The notes under the pieces were generated by a model. The model did not search any database and was not told the origin of the DNA. It saw nothing but the letters and a program-made list of their open reading frames with translations. Of a stretch of DNA of 64,000 bases, positions 37,437-46,371 are shown piece by piece. Position numbers and translations under genes: made by a program. This stretch comes from Parvibaculum sp. (lineage in GTDB: Bacteria > Pseudomonadota > Alphaproteobacteria > Parvibaculales > Parvibaculaceae). The stretch is taken from assembly GCA_031291615.1 (NCBI GenBank), contig JARLIS010000006.1:1-64000 (forward strand). The letters run 5' to 3'. Numbering within the stretch: the first letter of the stretch is position 1; each line of letters starts with the position of its first letter.

Positions 37437-38591
37437 CTATTCCGCGGCCGCGACGTTGCCCATGGCGTAGATCGCCGCCTGACCGCCCGCACCGTTGATG
37501 GCGAGGAGCGCGCGGATGCCCTGCTCGGCAATGTCGTCGCCGATCATGCGGTCGCCTTCGCCGTGGAGCTCTTCCATAGCGACATAGGCAGCATAGCTCG
37601 ACGCGGTGCGCTTGGTGATGATGCCGGCTTTCAGCAGCGTCTTGATGAGGACGCGGAAGACGCTGGTGCCTTCCATCATCGTCTGGCGCAGCTTGCGGTC
37701 GGTCATGGCTTCGAGGAGCGCGGACTGCACCCAGCGCCAGTCGAGGCCGACTTTTTCATAGATCACCTTCTTCTGCTCCGGCCCGGTCGAGTTGCGCAGG
37801 AGCGTCATGAATACCTCAAGCGCCCAGTCCTCGATCATGTCGCGCTCGGCTTCGGGCAGGTTCGGCACGGTGCGGTCGGCCCAGATCTTGCCGAACTTGT
37901 GATGGAAGGCCTCGTCCGTCATCACGAACTGCATTAGCTTCTTCATCAGCGGGTCGTGCGTTTCGGAATAGAATTTCGCGAAAGTGCCCATGGCGAGGCC
38001 TTCGACGATCATCTGCATGCCGACGAGCTTCTTCCAGGCGAGCGGCGTCGCCACGATGTCGACGAGGAGGTCGCGCAGCACGATGCCGCAGGCCGTGGGC
38101 TTGCCCCAGCGGGCCTGAATGTATTTGGCAAAGCCGGTGACGTGGCGGGCTTCCTCGCGCGTCTGGTTGGCGGCGTATTCCTGCGCGCCCGGGTCTTTCA
38201 GGATGTGGCAGAGCGAAGCGGAGAGCGCCAGCGCGCCCTGCTCGCCATGCAGGATCGAGGACATGGTCCAGCGGACGGATTCGTTCACCAGATAGATCTT
38301 CTGGCCTTCGTCGAGCTTGTCGGAGACGGCGGATTGAAGCTCGAGGTTGAAATCCATCGGCACCAGCAGATCCCGGTCGAGGTCCCACTTGTCGTTGAAG
38401 TCGATGTATTTCGGATCGAGCGGATCCCAGAAATGATCGTGGGTCGCGGAGATGATCTTGTCGAAGGCCGTCGAGCGATTGTTGTAGCGGTCGACGTCCA
38501 TCATCGCCGGGAAATCGTCGGGGGCGACGGCTTCATAAGCGGCGTCCATAGTCATGCGTTCATTGCCGAACGTCTTTTTGGGTTCGAGCAT
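37437..38591 (-). CDS. Ferritin-like di-iron protein (ribonucleotide reductase R2/AurF-type superfamily)
   Basis: 384 residues, all-helical, without signal peptide. It shows the two-half di-iron ligand pattern: E117-X29-E147-X2-H150 (HGEQGAL and EEARHVTG) and E197-X29-E227-X2-H230 (VEGLAMGTF and DEAFHHKFG). This is the spacing of soluble di-iron oxygenases, desaturases and R2 proteins; the particular family is not recognised by me, so oxygenase, desaturase, N-oxygenase or oxidase activity are all possible. A strong GGAGGAGG precedes the start. Its promoter holds a perfect palindrome (38631) and it is closed by its own terminator, so it is a single, regulated transcription unit. Confidence 0.82.
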   Translation of the reverse strand: MLEPKKTFGNERMTMDAAYEAVAPDDFPAMMDVDRYNNRSTAFDKIISATHDHFWDPLDPKYIDFNDKWDLDRDLLVPMDFNLELQSAVSDKLDEGQKIYLVNESVRWTMSSILHGEQGALALSASLCHILKDPGAQEYAANQTREEARHVTGFAKYIQARWGKPTACGIVLRDLLVDIVATPLAWKKLVGMQMIVEGLAMGTFAKFYSETHDPLMKKLMQFVMTDEAFHHKFGKIWADRTVPNLPEAERDMIEDWALEVFMTLLRNSTGPEQKKVIYEKVGLDWRWVQSALLEAMTDRKLRQTMMEGTSVFRVLIKTLLKAGIITKRTASSYAAYVAMEELHGEGDRMIGDDIAEQGIRALLAINGAGGQAAIYAMGNVAAAE

Positions 38592-38630
38592 TGGGTTCCT
38601 CCTCCAAGTGCCAATGCGTCACTATAGATA

Positions 38631-38649
38631 TGCGGAGTTCAACTCCGCA
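38631..38649 (-). promoter_or_regulatory. Palindromic operator in the promoter of the ferritin-like gene
   Basis: TGCGGAGTTCAACTCCGCA, two perfect 9-bp arms around one base, 40 bp upstream of the start codon. On the minus strand TTGATA or TTGCGG can serve as -35 and TATAGT or GCATAT as -10, so the palindrome lies between or over the core promoter, as a TetR-type repressor site would. A further half-site ACTCCGCA lies at 38662-38669. Confidence 0.6.
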
Positions 38650-38700
38650 ATATCAATCGGCACTCCGCATTTCGCGGAAAAAGGACGATCCGCCTGATTC

Positions 38701-41700
38701 TCAGGGCTTTGCAGGTGCGGGCGCCGGAACGGCCTCGGGTAGCGGCACGGCCGACTTGCCGGACGCCGCAGGCGCAACGGTGGGCGTCTCGGGCGGCAAG
38801 GAGCTGCTGAACTCGAAGAGGCGGCGCAGGAAGCCCGGCGCGATGGCCGAAAGCGGGTTCACGATGACGCTCGGCTTGTCAGTATTGCCCTTCACCGCAT
38901 AGGTGAAGCCGAATATGCCCTCGCCCTTACGGCCGACAAGGAGCGGCCCGAGGAGCGGCACATTGCCGAGCACGGAGTTAATCGTATAGGCGGGCACGAG
39001 GGTGCCTTCCATGTCGGTCACGTTCATGGACCGGTCGATCTGGCCGTTCATGGTGAGGCCAATGGCCGGTCCCGACATACGCGCTTCCTCGACATGGATG
39101 CGATGGCCGGTGACCCGGAAGGGCAGCTTCAGCGAATCGAAGAAAATGCCCTCGCCCGTCAGCGTGTCGCGGATGCCGGTCAGCGAGCCCAGCGACAACA
39201 TGCTGGCAAGGACGGGCGCCTTGACGATGCGGAACTCGCCGACGGTGATTTCGCCATTCATGGGCGAGCCGGGCAGCTTGTCGTCGATCGTGGCGTTGGC
39301 CGCGAAAGTTCCGCCGACGATGCTGTTGAAAAGATCGAGCGAGCGGAAAACCAGACCCGCATCGTTTGAAGTCATCGAAAAGCGGCGCGTGCGTTCGCTC
39401 TGCCCACGAATGGTGGCGGCGAGCGGCAAGCCGCCCTGATCGGTTCCACCCAGTTCCATCAGATAGACGCTGCCGTCGATCAAGGTGAAGCGGCCATCGA
39501 CATGCGACAGCTTCGTTCCGTTCTGCGCCGCCACTTCGTCGAAGACGGCGCTGATCTGGGTCCGCCGCGTCGGGTCCTGTTCCATCTCCGGCGTGAGGAC
39601 GCGCGTCGCGGCTTCCTCGGCTTCCTTCTTGTCGCCGTTTCCTGAAATGAAATCATGCAGAATGCCGCGAGCGTCGTATTTCGCGCCCTTCAGGGCGACG
39701 AGAAGCTGGCCACGATCGTCGCGGCGCACATGGGCGACGAGGTCGTTGTCGGGCCCGAGCTTCAGCGTGGGGAAGTCGGCCAGCATGATGCGGCCGTCAT
39801 TGGCCGCGGTGAAGGCGCCGCGCACATCGACGCCCTCGCCCGCCGCTTTCAGGTTCGTGGCCGCGTAGGCATCCTTGGTGATGGCGAGCTTCAAATCGAC
39901 GGTTACGGATTTGCCGGCAGGCTTCGTCCAGCCCAGTTCGGTCACATTCAGGACGGCGGGGGCAAGGTCGGCATGAAGATCGACGCCGGAAATCGCCGCG
40001 CCCTTGCCGGTCAGCTTCGCGTCGATGACGACGGGGCCCGTCAGATATTTCTCAAAATCGAGTCCTATCGAGGCGCGCGCGGCGGCGTCGAAGTCGCCGG
40101 TCAATCGGTAGCTGGAACTCGGTCCCGACCCGGCATTGAAACTCTCGGTCCAGAGGATGCCGAGCGGCGTCGAGTTGTTGAAGCTGACAATGCCTTTGCT
40201 CTTCAGACCCTGGCGCGTCACGTCGACGTCGAGCGTGCCCGACGTGATCGACATGTTCTTGTCGAGATGCGGAATCGAAATCTTGTCGGCATGCGCCTTG
40301 CCGGAGAAATCCACATCCGAGATTTTCACCGTCTTGACCAGAGGCAGGCGAAGCGCGGCGGAGAGCGTGCCGGTTCCGCCAACGGTCGATGGATCGAGGC
40401 CGAAGCCGCGAATGAGCTTCAGCGGCTCGTGCTCGAGCAAGCCGAGAATGTCGGCGGTGGCGCCAGCGCCGGTAAATTCGATGTCGCCGATGCTATGGGG
40501 ATTGGCGATGTCGCCGTCGGCGAAATGTCCGTTGGAAACGGCGAGCGTTTTGCCGGGCGCGACATTAACGATGGCCGAGGACACCCAGGCGTCGAAGCGG
40601 TTCGGCTGCACAAGGCCGCGCGCCGTCACATTCTCCAGCGGCGGCATCGCATCGAGATAGCTGACAGTCGCGCCGTCGACGTTGAATTCGAAATGCACGC
40701 TGCCGGCCGGCAGGGGCGCATGGGGCGGCGTGTCTTCGATGACGTTGGCGGCGAAATTGACGTTGAAATTCGCGGATCGAAGCGTTCCGCCTTTCATATG
40801 CTCCGACACCCATTCGCGCGCATGATCGGAAAGGACCAGCGGCCAGACGGTGCGCGCCGTTGCGATCGGCACAGACTCGATCGTGCCTTTGAAGGAGATG
40901 GCCGGAGAGCGCGCGCCCTCTTCCAGCTTGCCGGAAGCGGCGATCCTGCCGCCGCCGACGCCGAGCTTTATGTCCTCTACGGTCATGGAGCGCTTGTCGA
41001 AGTCGAGCAGCGCCGCGACGTGAACATTGTCGAATTCGACGGGGCCTTCGAAGAAGCCCGGAATTTCCGTCGTCGTCTTGCCTGCGGAAAGTTCGATGCG
41101 GGCGGTCGAGATGTTGACGCCGGCGCCGAGCGTGTAATCGACATGGCCCTGCATCGAAATGCTGTGCGGGCCGGCCTGGAAGACGAGCTTGGCGAGGTCG
41201 AGACGGTTTGCCGCCGCATCGAGCGTCAGCTCCGCATGCGCCTTCTCGATAGGCACAGGCGCCTGCTCAAGGCCGGGCAAGGTGAATGTGCCTTTGCCGG
41301 CATCGAGCGAAAGGCGACCCGACTTCACCGTGCCGTCCCGGGCGAGTTCGAGGTTTCCATCGGCGTCGATCGGCGCATCGAAGAGCGCGTAGTTCGCGAG
41401 GGAAGGAGACGTGCGCGCGAGCGCTGCCGGGACGATACCTGTGGCGCGCATGCCGAGCTGGATGGTCGAGGCCCCTTGCGGCAGAGCGCCGCTGAGTTCG
41501 ATATGGCCCTTGGTGTCGCCGAGCGCGAGGTCGGCGCTTAACGAGCCCGCGACGCCGCCGCCGCCCCGGAAGAGCGCGAGATTGGCGTTGGGCGCTTCGA
41601 AGGAAACGCCGTTCACCTCATCGACGAAGTTCAATGTGGCGTCGCGTATGCCGACATGACGCAGGTAGCCGAGGATCGAGTTTTCGGTTTCGCCGGTTGC

Positions 41701-42219
41701 AAGCGCCGAAAGCATGGGGCCGATCATGGCCGAGGCTTCGCTTGCCGGATTGGGTTTTTCGCCCGCCGAGGCGAGGCCGAGCGATATGCCGACGCCCGGC
41801 CGCCGCACGATGGTGGCGTTGATGCCGTAGAAATCGACCGATGTCGGCGCCAGTCGCCCGATCAGCAGCGCAGGCACGCTGAGACGAAAGGACAATTCCG
41901 GCGCCGCCGCGACGCGGTTGCCGTCGGCCCCCGTCAGGCGCACGTCGCGCAGGCGCAGGCCGAGCTGGCGATCTTGCGCCGACCAAATGAGGATCGTGTC
42001 GCCGATATCGAGACGCCCCCCCGCCAGCTGAGAGCGGGCCGAGTCCTCAATGATCTGGCTCAGAATGGGCAGCGAGATCGGACCGGAGGACAGCCGCCAG
42101 GCCAGCACGGCAAGCAGCAGCGCCGTCGCCGCAACGGCAACGCCTACAACTTCAAGTGCGATCTTGCTCGTCCGGCGTATCAAGGGACGATTGGTCTCCT
42201 GTCGTTCGTCACCGGGCAT
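38701..42219 (-). CDS. YhdP/AsmA-like envelope protein (DUF3971 and AsmA C-terminal domains)
   Basis: 1172 residues. One N-terminal membrane anchor (about 22-44, EVVGVAVAATALLLAVLAW), then a long beta-rich periplasmic region. The middle (FEFNVDGATVSYLDAMPPLENVTARGL) matches DUF3971 of YhdP, and the end (TDMEGTLVPAYTINSVLGNVPLLGPLLVGRKGEGIFGFTYAVKGNTDKPSVIVNPLSAIAPGFLR, quoted here only as a C-terminal block beginning GTLVPAYTINS) is the AsmA-like C-terminus. YhdP relatives form hydrophobic grooves that move phospholipid between membranes. The gene is long and alone, divergent from the peroxiredoxin gene. Confidence 0.87.
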   Translation of the reverse strand: MPGDERQETNRPLIRRTSKIALEVVGVAVAATALLLAVLAWRLSSGPISLPILSQIIEDSARSQLAGGRLDIGDTILIWSAQDRQLGLRLRDVRLTGADGNRVAAAPELSFRLSVPALLIGRLAPTSVDFYGINATIVRRPGVGISLGLASAGEKPNPASEASAMIGPMLSALATGETENSILGYLRHVGIRDATLNFVDEVNGVSFEAPNANLALFRGGGGVAGSLSADLALGDTKGHIELSGALPQGASTIQLGMRATGIVPAALARTSPSLANYALFDAPIDADGNLELARDGTVKSGRLSLDAGKGTFTLPGLEQAPVPIEKAHAELTLDAAANRLDLAKLVFQAGPHSISMQGHVDYTLGAGVNISTARIELSAGKTTTEIPGFFEGPVEFDNVHVAALLDFDKRSMTVEDIKLGVGGGRIAASGKLEEGARSPAISFKGTIESVPIATARTVWPLVLSDHAREWVSEHMKGGTLRSANFNVNFAANVIEDTPPHAPLPAGSVHFEFNVDGATVSYLDAMPPLENVTARGLVQPNRFDAWVSSAIVNVAPGKTLAVSNGHFADGDIANPHSIGDIEFTGAGATADILGLLEHEPLKLIRGFGLDPSTVGGTGTLSAALRLPLVKTVKISDVDFSGKAHADKISIPHLDKNMSITSGTLDVDVTRQGLKSKGIVSFNNSTPLGILWTESFNAGSGPSSSYRLTGDFDAAARASIGLDFEKYLTGPVVIDAKLTGKGAAISGVDLHADLAPAVLNVTELGWTKPAGKSVTVDLKLAITKDAYAATNLKAAGEGVDVRGAFTAANDGRIMLADFPTLKLGPDNDLVAHVRRDDRGQLLVALKGAKYDARGILHDFISGNGDKKEAEEAATRVLTPEMEQDPTRRTQISAVFDEVAAQNGTKLSHVDGRFTLIDGSVYLMELGGTDQGGLPLAATIRGQSERTRRFSMTSNDAGLVFRSLDLFNSIVGGTFAANATIDDKLPGSPMNGEITVGEFRIVKAPVLASMLSLGSLTGIRDTLTGEGIFFDSLKLPFRVTGHRIHVEEARMSGPAIGLTMNGQIDRSMNVTDMEGTLVPAYTINSVLGNVPLLGPLLVGRKGEGIFGFTYAVKGNTDKPSVIVNPLSAIAPGFLRRLFEFSSSLPPETPTVAPAASGKSAVPLPEAVPAPAPAKP

Positions 42220-42428
42220 GCGCCCGTGTGTGCCGCCTCGTATGCCGTCGGGGGCGGCCGCGAACGGATGGACCGGGACGGAGGTACTTGTATTCTTTTA
42301 CCCGCAGACCCCGCGGAAGTCTTCACTTTTGGCGCTAACCAATCTCGCAAGATCACGGCTCAGGGGTTACGATGCCGCCAACATACGCATCTCGAATGCG
42401 TGAAAGCGGCAAGGATCGGAGGCTTGGA

Positions 42429-43313
42429 ATGGCTAAGGCAGTTAAAGCTAAAAAGTCCGGCGTAAAGAAGGCGAAGGCCAAGAAGACAACAAAGGCGGCG
42501 GCTGGCAAGAAGCCGGCCGGAAAGGCTGCCAAGAAGACAGTAAAGAAGGCGAAGAAGCCCGCGGCAAAAGCGGCCAAGAAGGCGCCGGCAAAAAAGAAGG
42601 CTGCCGCCGCGAAGAAAGCCCCGGCAAAGAAGCCGGCGGCCAAAAAGAAAGCCGCCGTGAAAAAGGCCACCAAGGCGCCGAAGAAGGCTGCCGCGAAGCC
42701 GAAGAAAGCAGCGGCGAAACCGAATAAAGCCGCGCCAAAGCCGACGAAGACGGCAGCGAAGCGCCCGGCCAAAGTCGCAGCTCCGAAGGCCGCGCCGACG
42801 CCGGTCGCCGTCCCGCAGATGGCGGCCACAGCGCCAGTCCCCGCGCCCAAACTTCCCGCCGTCGGTGATAGAGCGCCCGACTTCCTGCTACCCGCCGACG
42901 ACGGCGCCATGGTTTCGCTGGCCGGGCTCAGCGGCAAGAAAGTGGTGCTCTATTTCTATCCGAAGGACGACACGCCCGGATGCACCATAGAAGCCCTCGC
43001 CTTCACGGCGCAGAAGGCCGCGTTCGATGCGGCAGGCGCGGTAGTGCTCGGCGTGTCGAAGGATTCCGTCGCCGATCATTGCAAGTTCCGCGACAAGCAT
43101 AACCTGACGGTTCGACTTATCTCGGACGAGAACGGCGAGATGCTGAAGAAGTACGGCGTCTGGGTCGAGAAGAACCTTTATGGGCGGACCTATATGGGCA
43201 TCGAGCGGACGACATTTCTGATCGACGGTTCGGGCGTCATTCGCAAGGTCTGGCCGAAGGTCAAGGTTGAAGGTCATGCCGAAGACGTGCTTTCGGCTGT
43301 GAAGGCGCTCTGA
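42429..43313 (+). CDS. bcp: Bcp-type peroxiredoxin with a histone H1-like N-terminal tail
   Basis: 294 residues. Residues 1 to about 125 are almost only Lys, Ala and Pro in H1/AlgP-like repeats (KKAPAKKPAAKKKAA). Then a complete AhpC/TSA domain follows: VGDRAPDFLLPADDGAMVSL, LYFYPKDDTPGCTIEALAF with the peroxidatic Cys C185, and RTTFLIDGSGVIRKVW. The resolving Cys that Bcp often has five residues later is absent, so a 1-Cys or atypical mechanism is likely. The start at 42429 has GGAGG seven bases upstream. The tail should bind nucleic acid, so the enzyme may protect DNA. The DUF455 gene follows after 5 bp. Confidence 0.88.
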   Translation: MAKAVKAKKSGVKKAKAKKTTKAAAGKKPAGKAAKKTVKKAKKPAAKAAKKAPAKKKAAAAKKAPAKKPAAKKKAAVKKATKAPKKAAAKPKKAAAKPNKAAPKPTKTAAKRPAKVAAPKAAPTPVAVPQMAATAPVPAPKLPAVGDRAPDFLLPADDGAMVSLAGLSGKKVVLYFYPKDDTPGCTIEALAFTAQKAAFDAAGAVVLGVSKDSVADHCKFRDKHNLTVRLISDENGEMLKKYGVWVEKNLYGRTYMGIERTTFLIDGSGVIRKVWPKVKVEGHAEDVLSAVKAL

Positions 43314-43318
43314 ATCCT

Positions 43319-44146
43319 GTGACGGTCTCCCGCCCCTCCGGCATCGCCTCGCTTGTCGAAGGGGCGCGGGCCGTTCTCGATTGTCCTCAGGCGGAGGGGA
43401 AGGCGCGCCTCGCACACGAGGTGGCGGCGCTCTGGCGAAAGGGAACGCTGCCGCTCCTCGCTGCAGAGTGCGCCCTGCCGATGCCGGACCGCCCGGCCCG
43501 GCCAGCCGAGCCGCGATTACTCCCTCCCAACGAAATGCCCCGGCGGACCTTCAAGGGTCCGCGCGGGCGGTTCGCGCTGCTTCATTCGCTGGCGCATATC
43601 GAGTTGAACGCCATCGATCTTGCCTTCGACATGGCGGGGCGGTTTGCGGGAGAGGCGCTCCCCCGCGCCTTCTTCGACGACTGGGTGTCGGTGGGCGACG
43701 ACGAGGCGCGGCACTTTCTGCTGCTTCAAAGGCGCCTGGCGGCGATGGAGGGGCAATATGGCGACCTGCCCGCCCATGACGGGCTATGGCAGGCGGCCGA
43801 GGAGACGCGGCACGATCTTCTGGCCCGGCTGGCGGTGGTGCCCTTGGTGCTTGAGGCGCGCGGGCTCGACGTGACGCCGGGCATGATCGAGCGGTTGACG
43901 GGCGCCGGCGATATGGAGAGCGCGGCGATGCTCGGGGTCATTTACAGGGACGAGCAGGAGCACGTCGCCGCAGGTTGGCGGTGGTTTGCCCATCTCTGCC
44001 GGGAACGGGGCCTCGCCCCCGAGGAAACCTTTCACGGCCTGGTCCGCCGCCATTTCCGGGGTTTGCTGAAGCCGCCCTTCAATACTGCGGCGCGGGAAGC
44101 GGCCGGACTGATGCCGGATATGTATGAACCGCTCGCGTTGCGCTGA
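43319..44146 (+). CDS. DUF455 ferritin-like (MiaE-related) protein
   Basis: 275 residues beginning with GTG five bases after bcp. A DUF455 core is visible: FALLHSLAHIELNAIDLAFDMAGRF, the ExxH pair in DDEARHFLLL, EETRHDLLARLAVVPLVLEARGLDVTPG and YRDEQEHVAAGWRWF. The Glu and His positions form a ferritin-like di-iron site. The family's activity is not established; distant relation to the tRNA hydroxylase MiaE is suggested. The near-zero spacing implies cotranscription with the peroxiredoxin, fitting a role in iron or peroxide handling. Confidence 0.85.
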   Translation: MTVSRPSGIASLVEGARAVLDCPQAEGKARLAHEVAALWRKGTLPLLAAECALPMPDRPARPAEPRLLPPNEMPRRTFKGPRGRFALLHSLAHIELNAIDLAFDMAGRFAGEALPRAFFDDWVSVGDDEARHFLLLQRRLAAMEGQYGDLPAHDGLWQAAEETRHDLLARLAVVPLVLEARGLDVTPGMIERLTGAGDMESAAMLGVIYRDEQEHVAAGWRWFAHLCRERGLAPEETFHGLVRRHFRGLLKPPFNTAAREAAGLMPDMYEPLALR

Positions 44147-44328
44147 ACGGCAGAGTGTTGAAAGGTCTTTACTTTTCCATTCCCGTTAAGCGACAGTAAA
44201 TGGTCGTCGGGGGACGGCACAAAACTTTCTCAATGGGATGTTAACCTTAAACGGCAAAAATCGAGACGATTGCTGAAAAGTTGACTTAAATCCCATTGCG
44301 ACAAAGCTGGTAAGAGGGGGTATGGCGC

Positions 44329-45729
44329 ATGAGGGGCGTGCACCATAGAAACTCGGATTTTGGCGATGCAGTGCGTAGATTTGCGCGCCATCACTATGTC
44401 GAGCGTCAGATATACATCCGCAGCCACGGACAGGTGCAGTTCATCTCCCTGTCGCCGTTCACGCAGGCTGTATTTGCGGGGATCGCCTTCCTGTTTTTCA
44501 GCTGGATCGCCTTCTCGTCGGTCAACGTCGTCTTCAAGCAGCAGATCATCGCCTCGAAAGAGCAGCGCTACGTCAAGATGCAGGGCGCCTATGAAGAGCG
44601 CCTGGCGCAGCTTCAATCGGCCTATGACGAGCTCAACGGCCAGCTTGTGATCTCGCAGGAGCGCTTCCTTGCGACGACGCGCGAACTGGAAGAGAAACAC
44701 CACCAGCTCACGGAGCTCATGAGCCAGCGCCAGTCGGCCAGCCTCCAGCTCGACGGGATGCGCCAGCGCTACTCCGCATCCCTGCGCGGAACGGCCGGAG
44801 AGGCGCATGGAAACACGATCCTGATGTCGGTCGATGAGGCCGATCAGGGCGCCGATGTCGGCCAGACCACCACCCGGCCCCAAAGGGCGGCGGACGCCGA
44901 AAACTTCGTCATCGACGGCGCGGATGGCGGCGGCATCGACATTGCCGGTCTTGCCGGCGGCGGCGACCGTAACGGCACAGCCTCCCAGATTGACACAAGG
45001 CTGACCAAGCTCGACCGGGCCCAGCAAGGGCTCATCAACTCCGTCGAGGAGACGACCGACAAGCGCATCCGCGAACTCGCCTCGATCATCGGCATGACCA
45101 ATGTCATCGATGTGAAGGCGCTGATGAAGCGCAAGGATGGCGGCGCGCCTGCGGGACAGGCGTCGGGCGAGGCCGAGGGCGGCCCCTTTCTCGGCCTGGC
45201 CGAGGGTGAGGCGCTGGCCGGCGGTGGTGACGAGAGCGCCTTTTCACGGCAGCTCTACCGGGTCAGCCAGAACCTTAACACCATGGCAGGCCTTGAGAAT
45301 TCCATTGCGAAAATGCCGCTGGCCGAACCTCTGATCGGCTATCACGAAACGAGCGGCTTCGGGCCGCGCGTCGATCCCTTCAACGGCAGGATGGCGTTTC
45401 ATGCCGGTGAAGATCTGGCGACGGAGTACGGTTCGCCCGTCTATGCGACGGGGGCCGGCACCGTTACCTATGCCGACTGGAAGGGTGCATACGGACGGAT
45501 GATCGAAATCGACTTCGGAAACGGTTTTCGCACCCGTTACGGCCATCTGAGCCAGATCGGCGTCAAGGTTGGCCAGAAAATTGCATTTAGAGACGTCATC
45601 GGCAGAGTCGGGTCCTCTGGGCGTAGCAGCGGGCCGCATCTTCACTATGAGGTCTGGTTCGACGGGATTGTCCGCGACCCCTCCAAGTTCATTGAGGCAG
45701 GTCATTATGTTTTCGCGAAGCAAGGATAA
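44329..45729 (+). CDS. Membrane-anchored M23 peptidase (DUF5930 N-terminal region)
   Basis: 466 residues. A short cytoplasmic N-terminus and one membrane helix (about 42-65, FTQAVFAGIAFLFFSWIAFSS) are followed by a coiled coil (about 80-145) and a variable middle, then a LytM/M23 domain (about 345-460) with FHAGEDLA, YGHLSQIGVKVGQKI and the GPHLHYEVW motif, all zinc ligands intact. It should be a periplasmic endopeptidase cutting peptide cross-links. The bactofilin frame starts inside its last codons (23-bp overlap), an association known from cell-shape loci. Confidence 0.93.
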   Translation: MRGVHHRNSDFGDAVRRFARHHYVERQIYIRSHGQVQFISLSPFTQAVFAGIAFLFFSWIAFSSVNVVFKQQIIASKEQRYVKMQGAYEERLAQLQSAYDELNGQLVISQERFLATTRELEEKHHQLTELMSQRQSASLQLDGMRQRYSASLRGTAGEAHGNTILMSVDEADQGADVGQTTTRPQRAADAENFVIDGADGGGIDIAGLAGGGDRNGTASQIDTRLTKLDRAQQGLINSVEETTDKRIRELASIIGMTNVIDVKALMKRKDGGAPAGQASGEAEGGPFLGLAEGEALAGGGDESAFSRQLYRVSQNLNTMAGLENSIAKMPLAEPLIGYHETSGFGPRVDPFNGRMAFHAGEDLATEYGSPVYATGAGTVTYADWKGAYGRMIEIDFGNGFRTRYGHLSQIGVKVGQKIAFRDVIGRVGSSGRSSGPHLHYEVWFDGIVRDPSKFIEAGHYVFAKQG

Positions 45730-46279
45730 AGAGACCGAAAAGCCGACCGCCGCTCAGGCATCGGCTCCGGCACCCATCGCTCCGGTCAAGCGGACCGGCG
45801 TGCGTACCGCGCCTTCCATCATCTCCACGGATCTCGTGGTGCATGGCAACCTTGTCGCCACCGGCGACATTCAGGTGGACGGCACCGTCGAGGGCGACAT
45901 TCGCAGCCAGTCGCTGACGATCGGCGAGAAGGCATCGATCACCGGCGAAATCGTCGCCGACGACATCGTCATTCGCGGCCGCGTCATCGGCACCATTCGC
46001 GGCCGCCGCGTTCAGCTTTCCTCGACCTGCCATGTCGAGGGCGACATTCTTCACGAAGCGCTGGCGGTTGAGACAGGCGCTTTCTTCGAAGGCAATTGCC
46101 GTCATTCGGACGACCCGATCGGACAGGCTTCGGCACCGAAGCCGATGCTGCGCCCGAGTGCGGGTCCGATCCCCACGGCACCGCGCCCTGCGCCGACGCC
46201 GCGTCCGGCCGAAGCGACGAGCAGCCCGGTCGTGGTCGGCGACGGCGGCGTCGTCGTGAAGCGCCCGGCGGCTCAGTAA
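45707..46279 (+). CDS. Bactofilin
   Basis: 190 residues. Bactofilin core (about 42-140) of short right-handed beta-helix repeats: TDLVVHGNLVATGDIQVDGTVEGDIRSQSLTIGEKASITGEI and so on, flanked by disordered Pro-rich ends (RPAPTPRPAEATSSP). Bactofilins polymerise without nucleotide at the inner membrane and recruit peptidoglycan enzymes, which fits the overlap with the M23 gene. The start at 45707 (MFSRSKDKE) has AGGCAGG upstream. Confidence 0.93.
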   Translation: MFSRSKDKETEKPTAAQASAPAPIAPVKRTGVRTAPSIISTDLVVHGNLVATGDIQVDGTVEGDIRSQSLTIGEKASITGEIVADDIVIRGRVIGTIRGRRVQLSSTCHVEGDILHEALAVETGAFFEGNCRHSDDPIGQASAPKPMLRPSAGPIPTAPRPAPTPRPAEATSSPVVVGDGGVVVKRPAAQ

Positions 46280-46314
46280 TTCAATTGGTATCGCCCCTCA
46301 GGGGCGAGAAAATA

Positions 46315-46352
46315 AAACTGCGGCGGAACGATCTCCGCCGCAGTTTTTTTTG
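46315..46352. terminator. Bidirectional terminator between bactofilin and prfB
   Basis: A perfect 13-bp stem AAACTGCGGCGGA / TCCGCCGCAGTTT with six-base loop and T-tract on both strands, serving the convergent genes. A smaller palindrome TCGCCCCTCAGGGGCGA is at 46291-46307. Confidence 0.9.
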
Positions 46353-46371
46353 GATATGAACGCGCCTGGCT

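Noticed and set aside
42441..42800. The Lys/Ala stretch as a separate histone-like gene
   Set aside because: It is in frame with the peroxiredoxin, without an intervening stop or new start, and has the only good ribosome site at 42429.
44186..44200. Possible CtrA box (TTAA-N7-TAAA) before the M23 gene
   Set aside because: One mismatch in a short motif and no second site; too weak to call.
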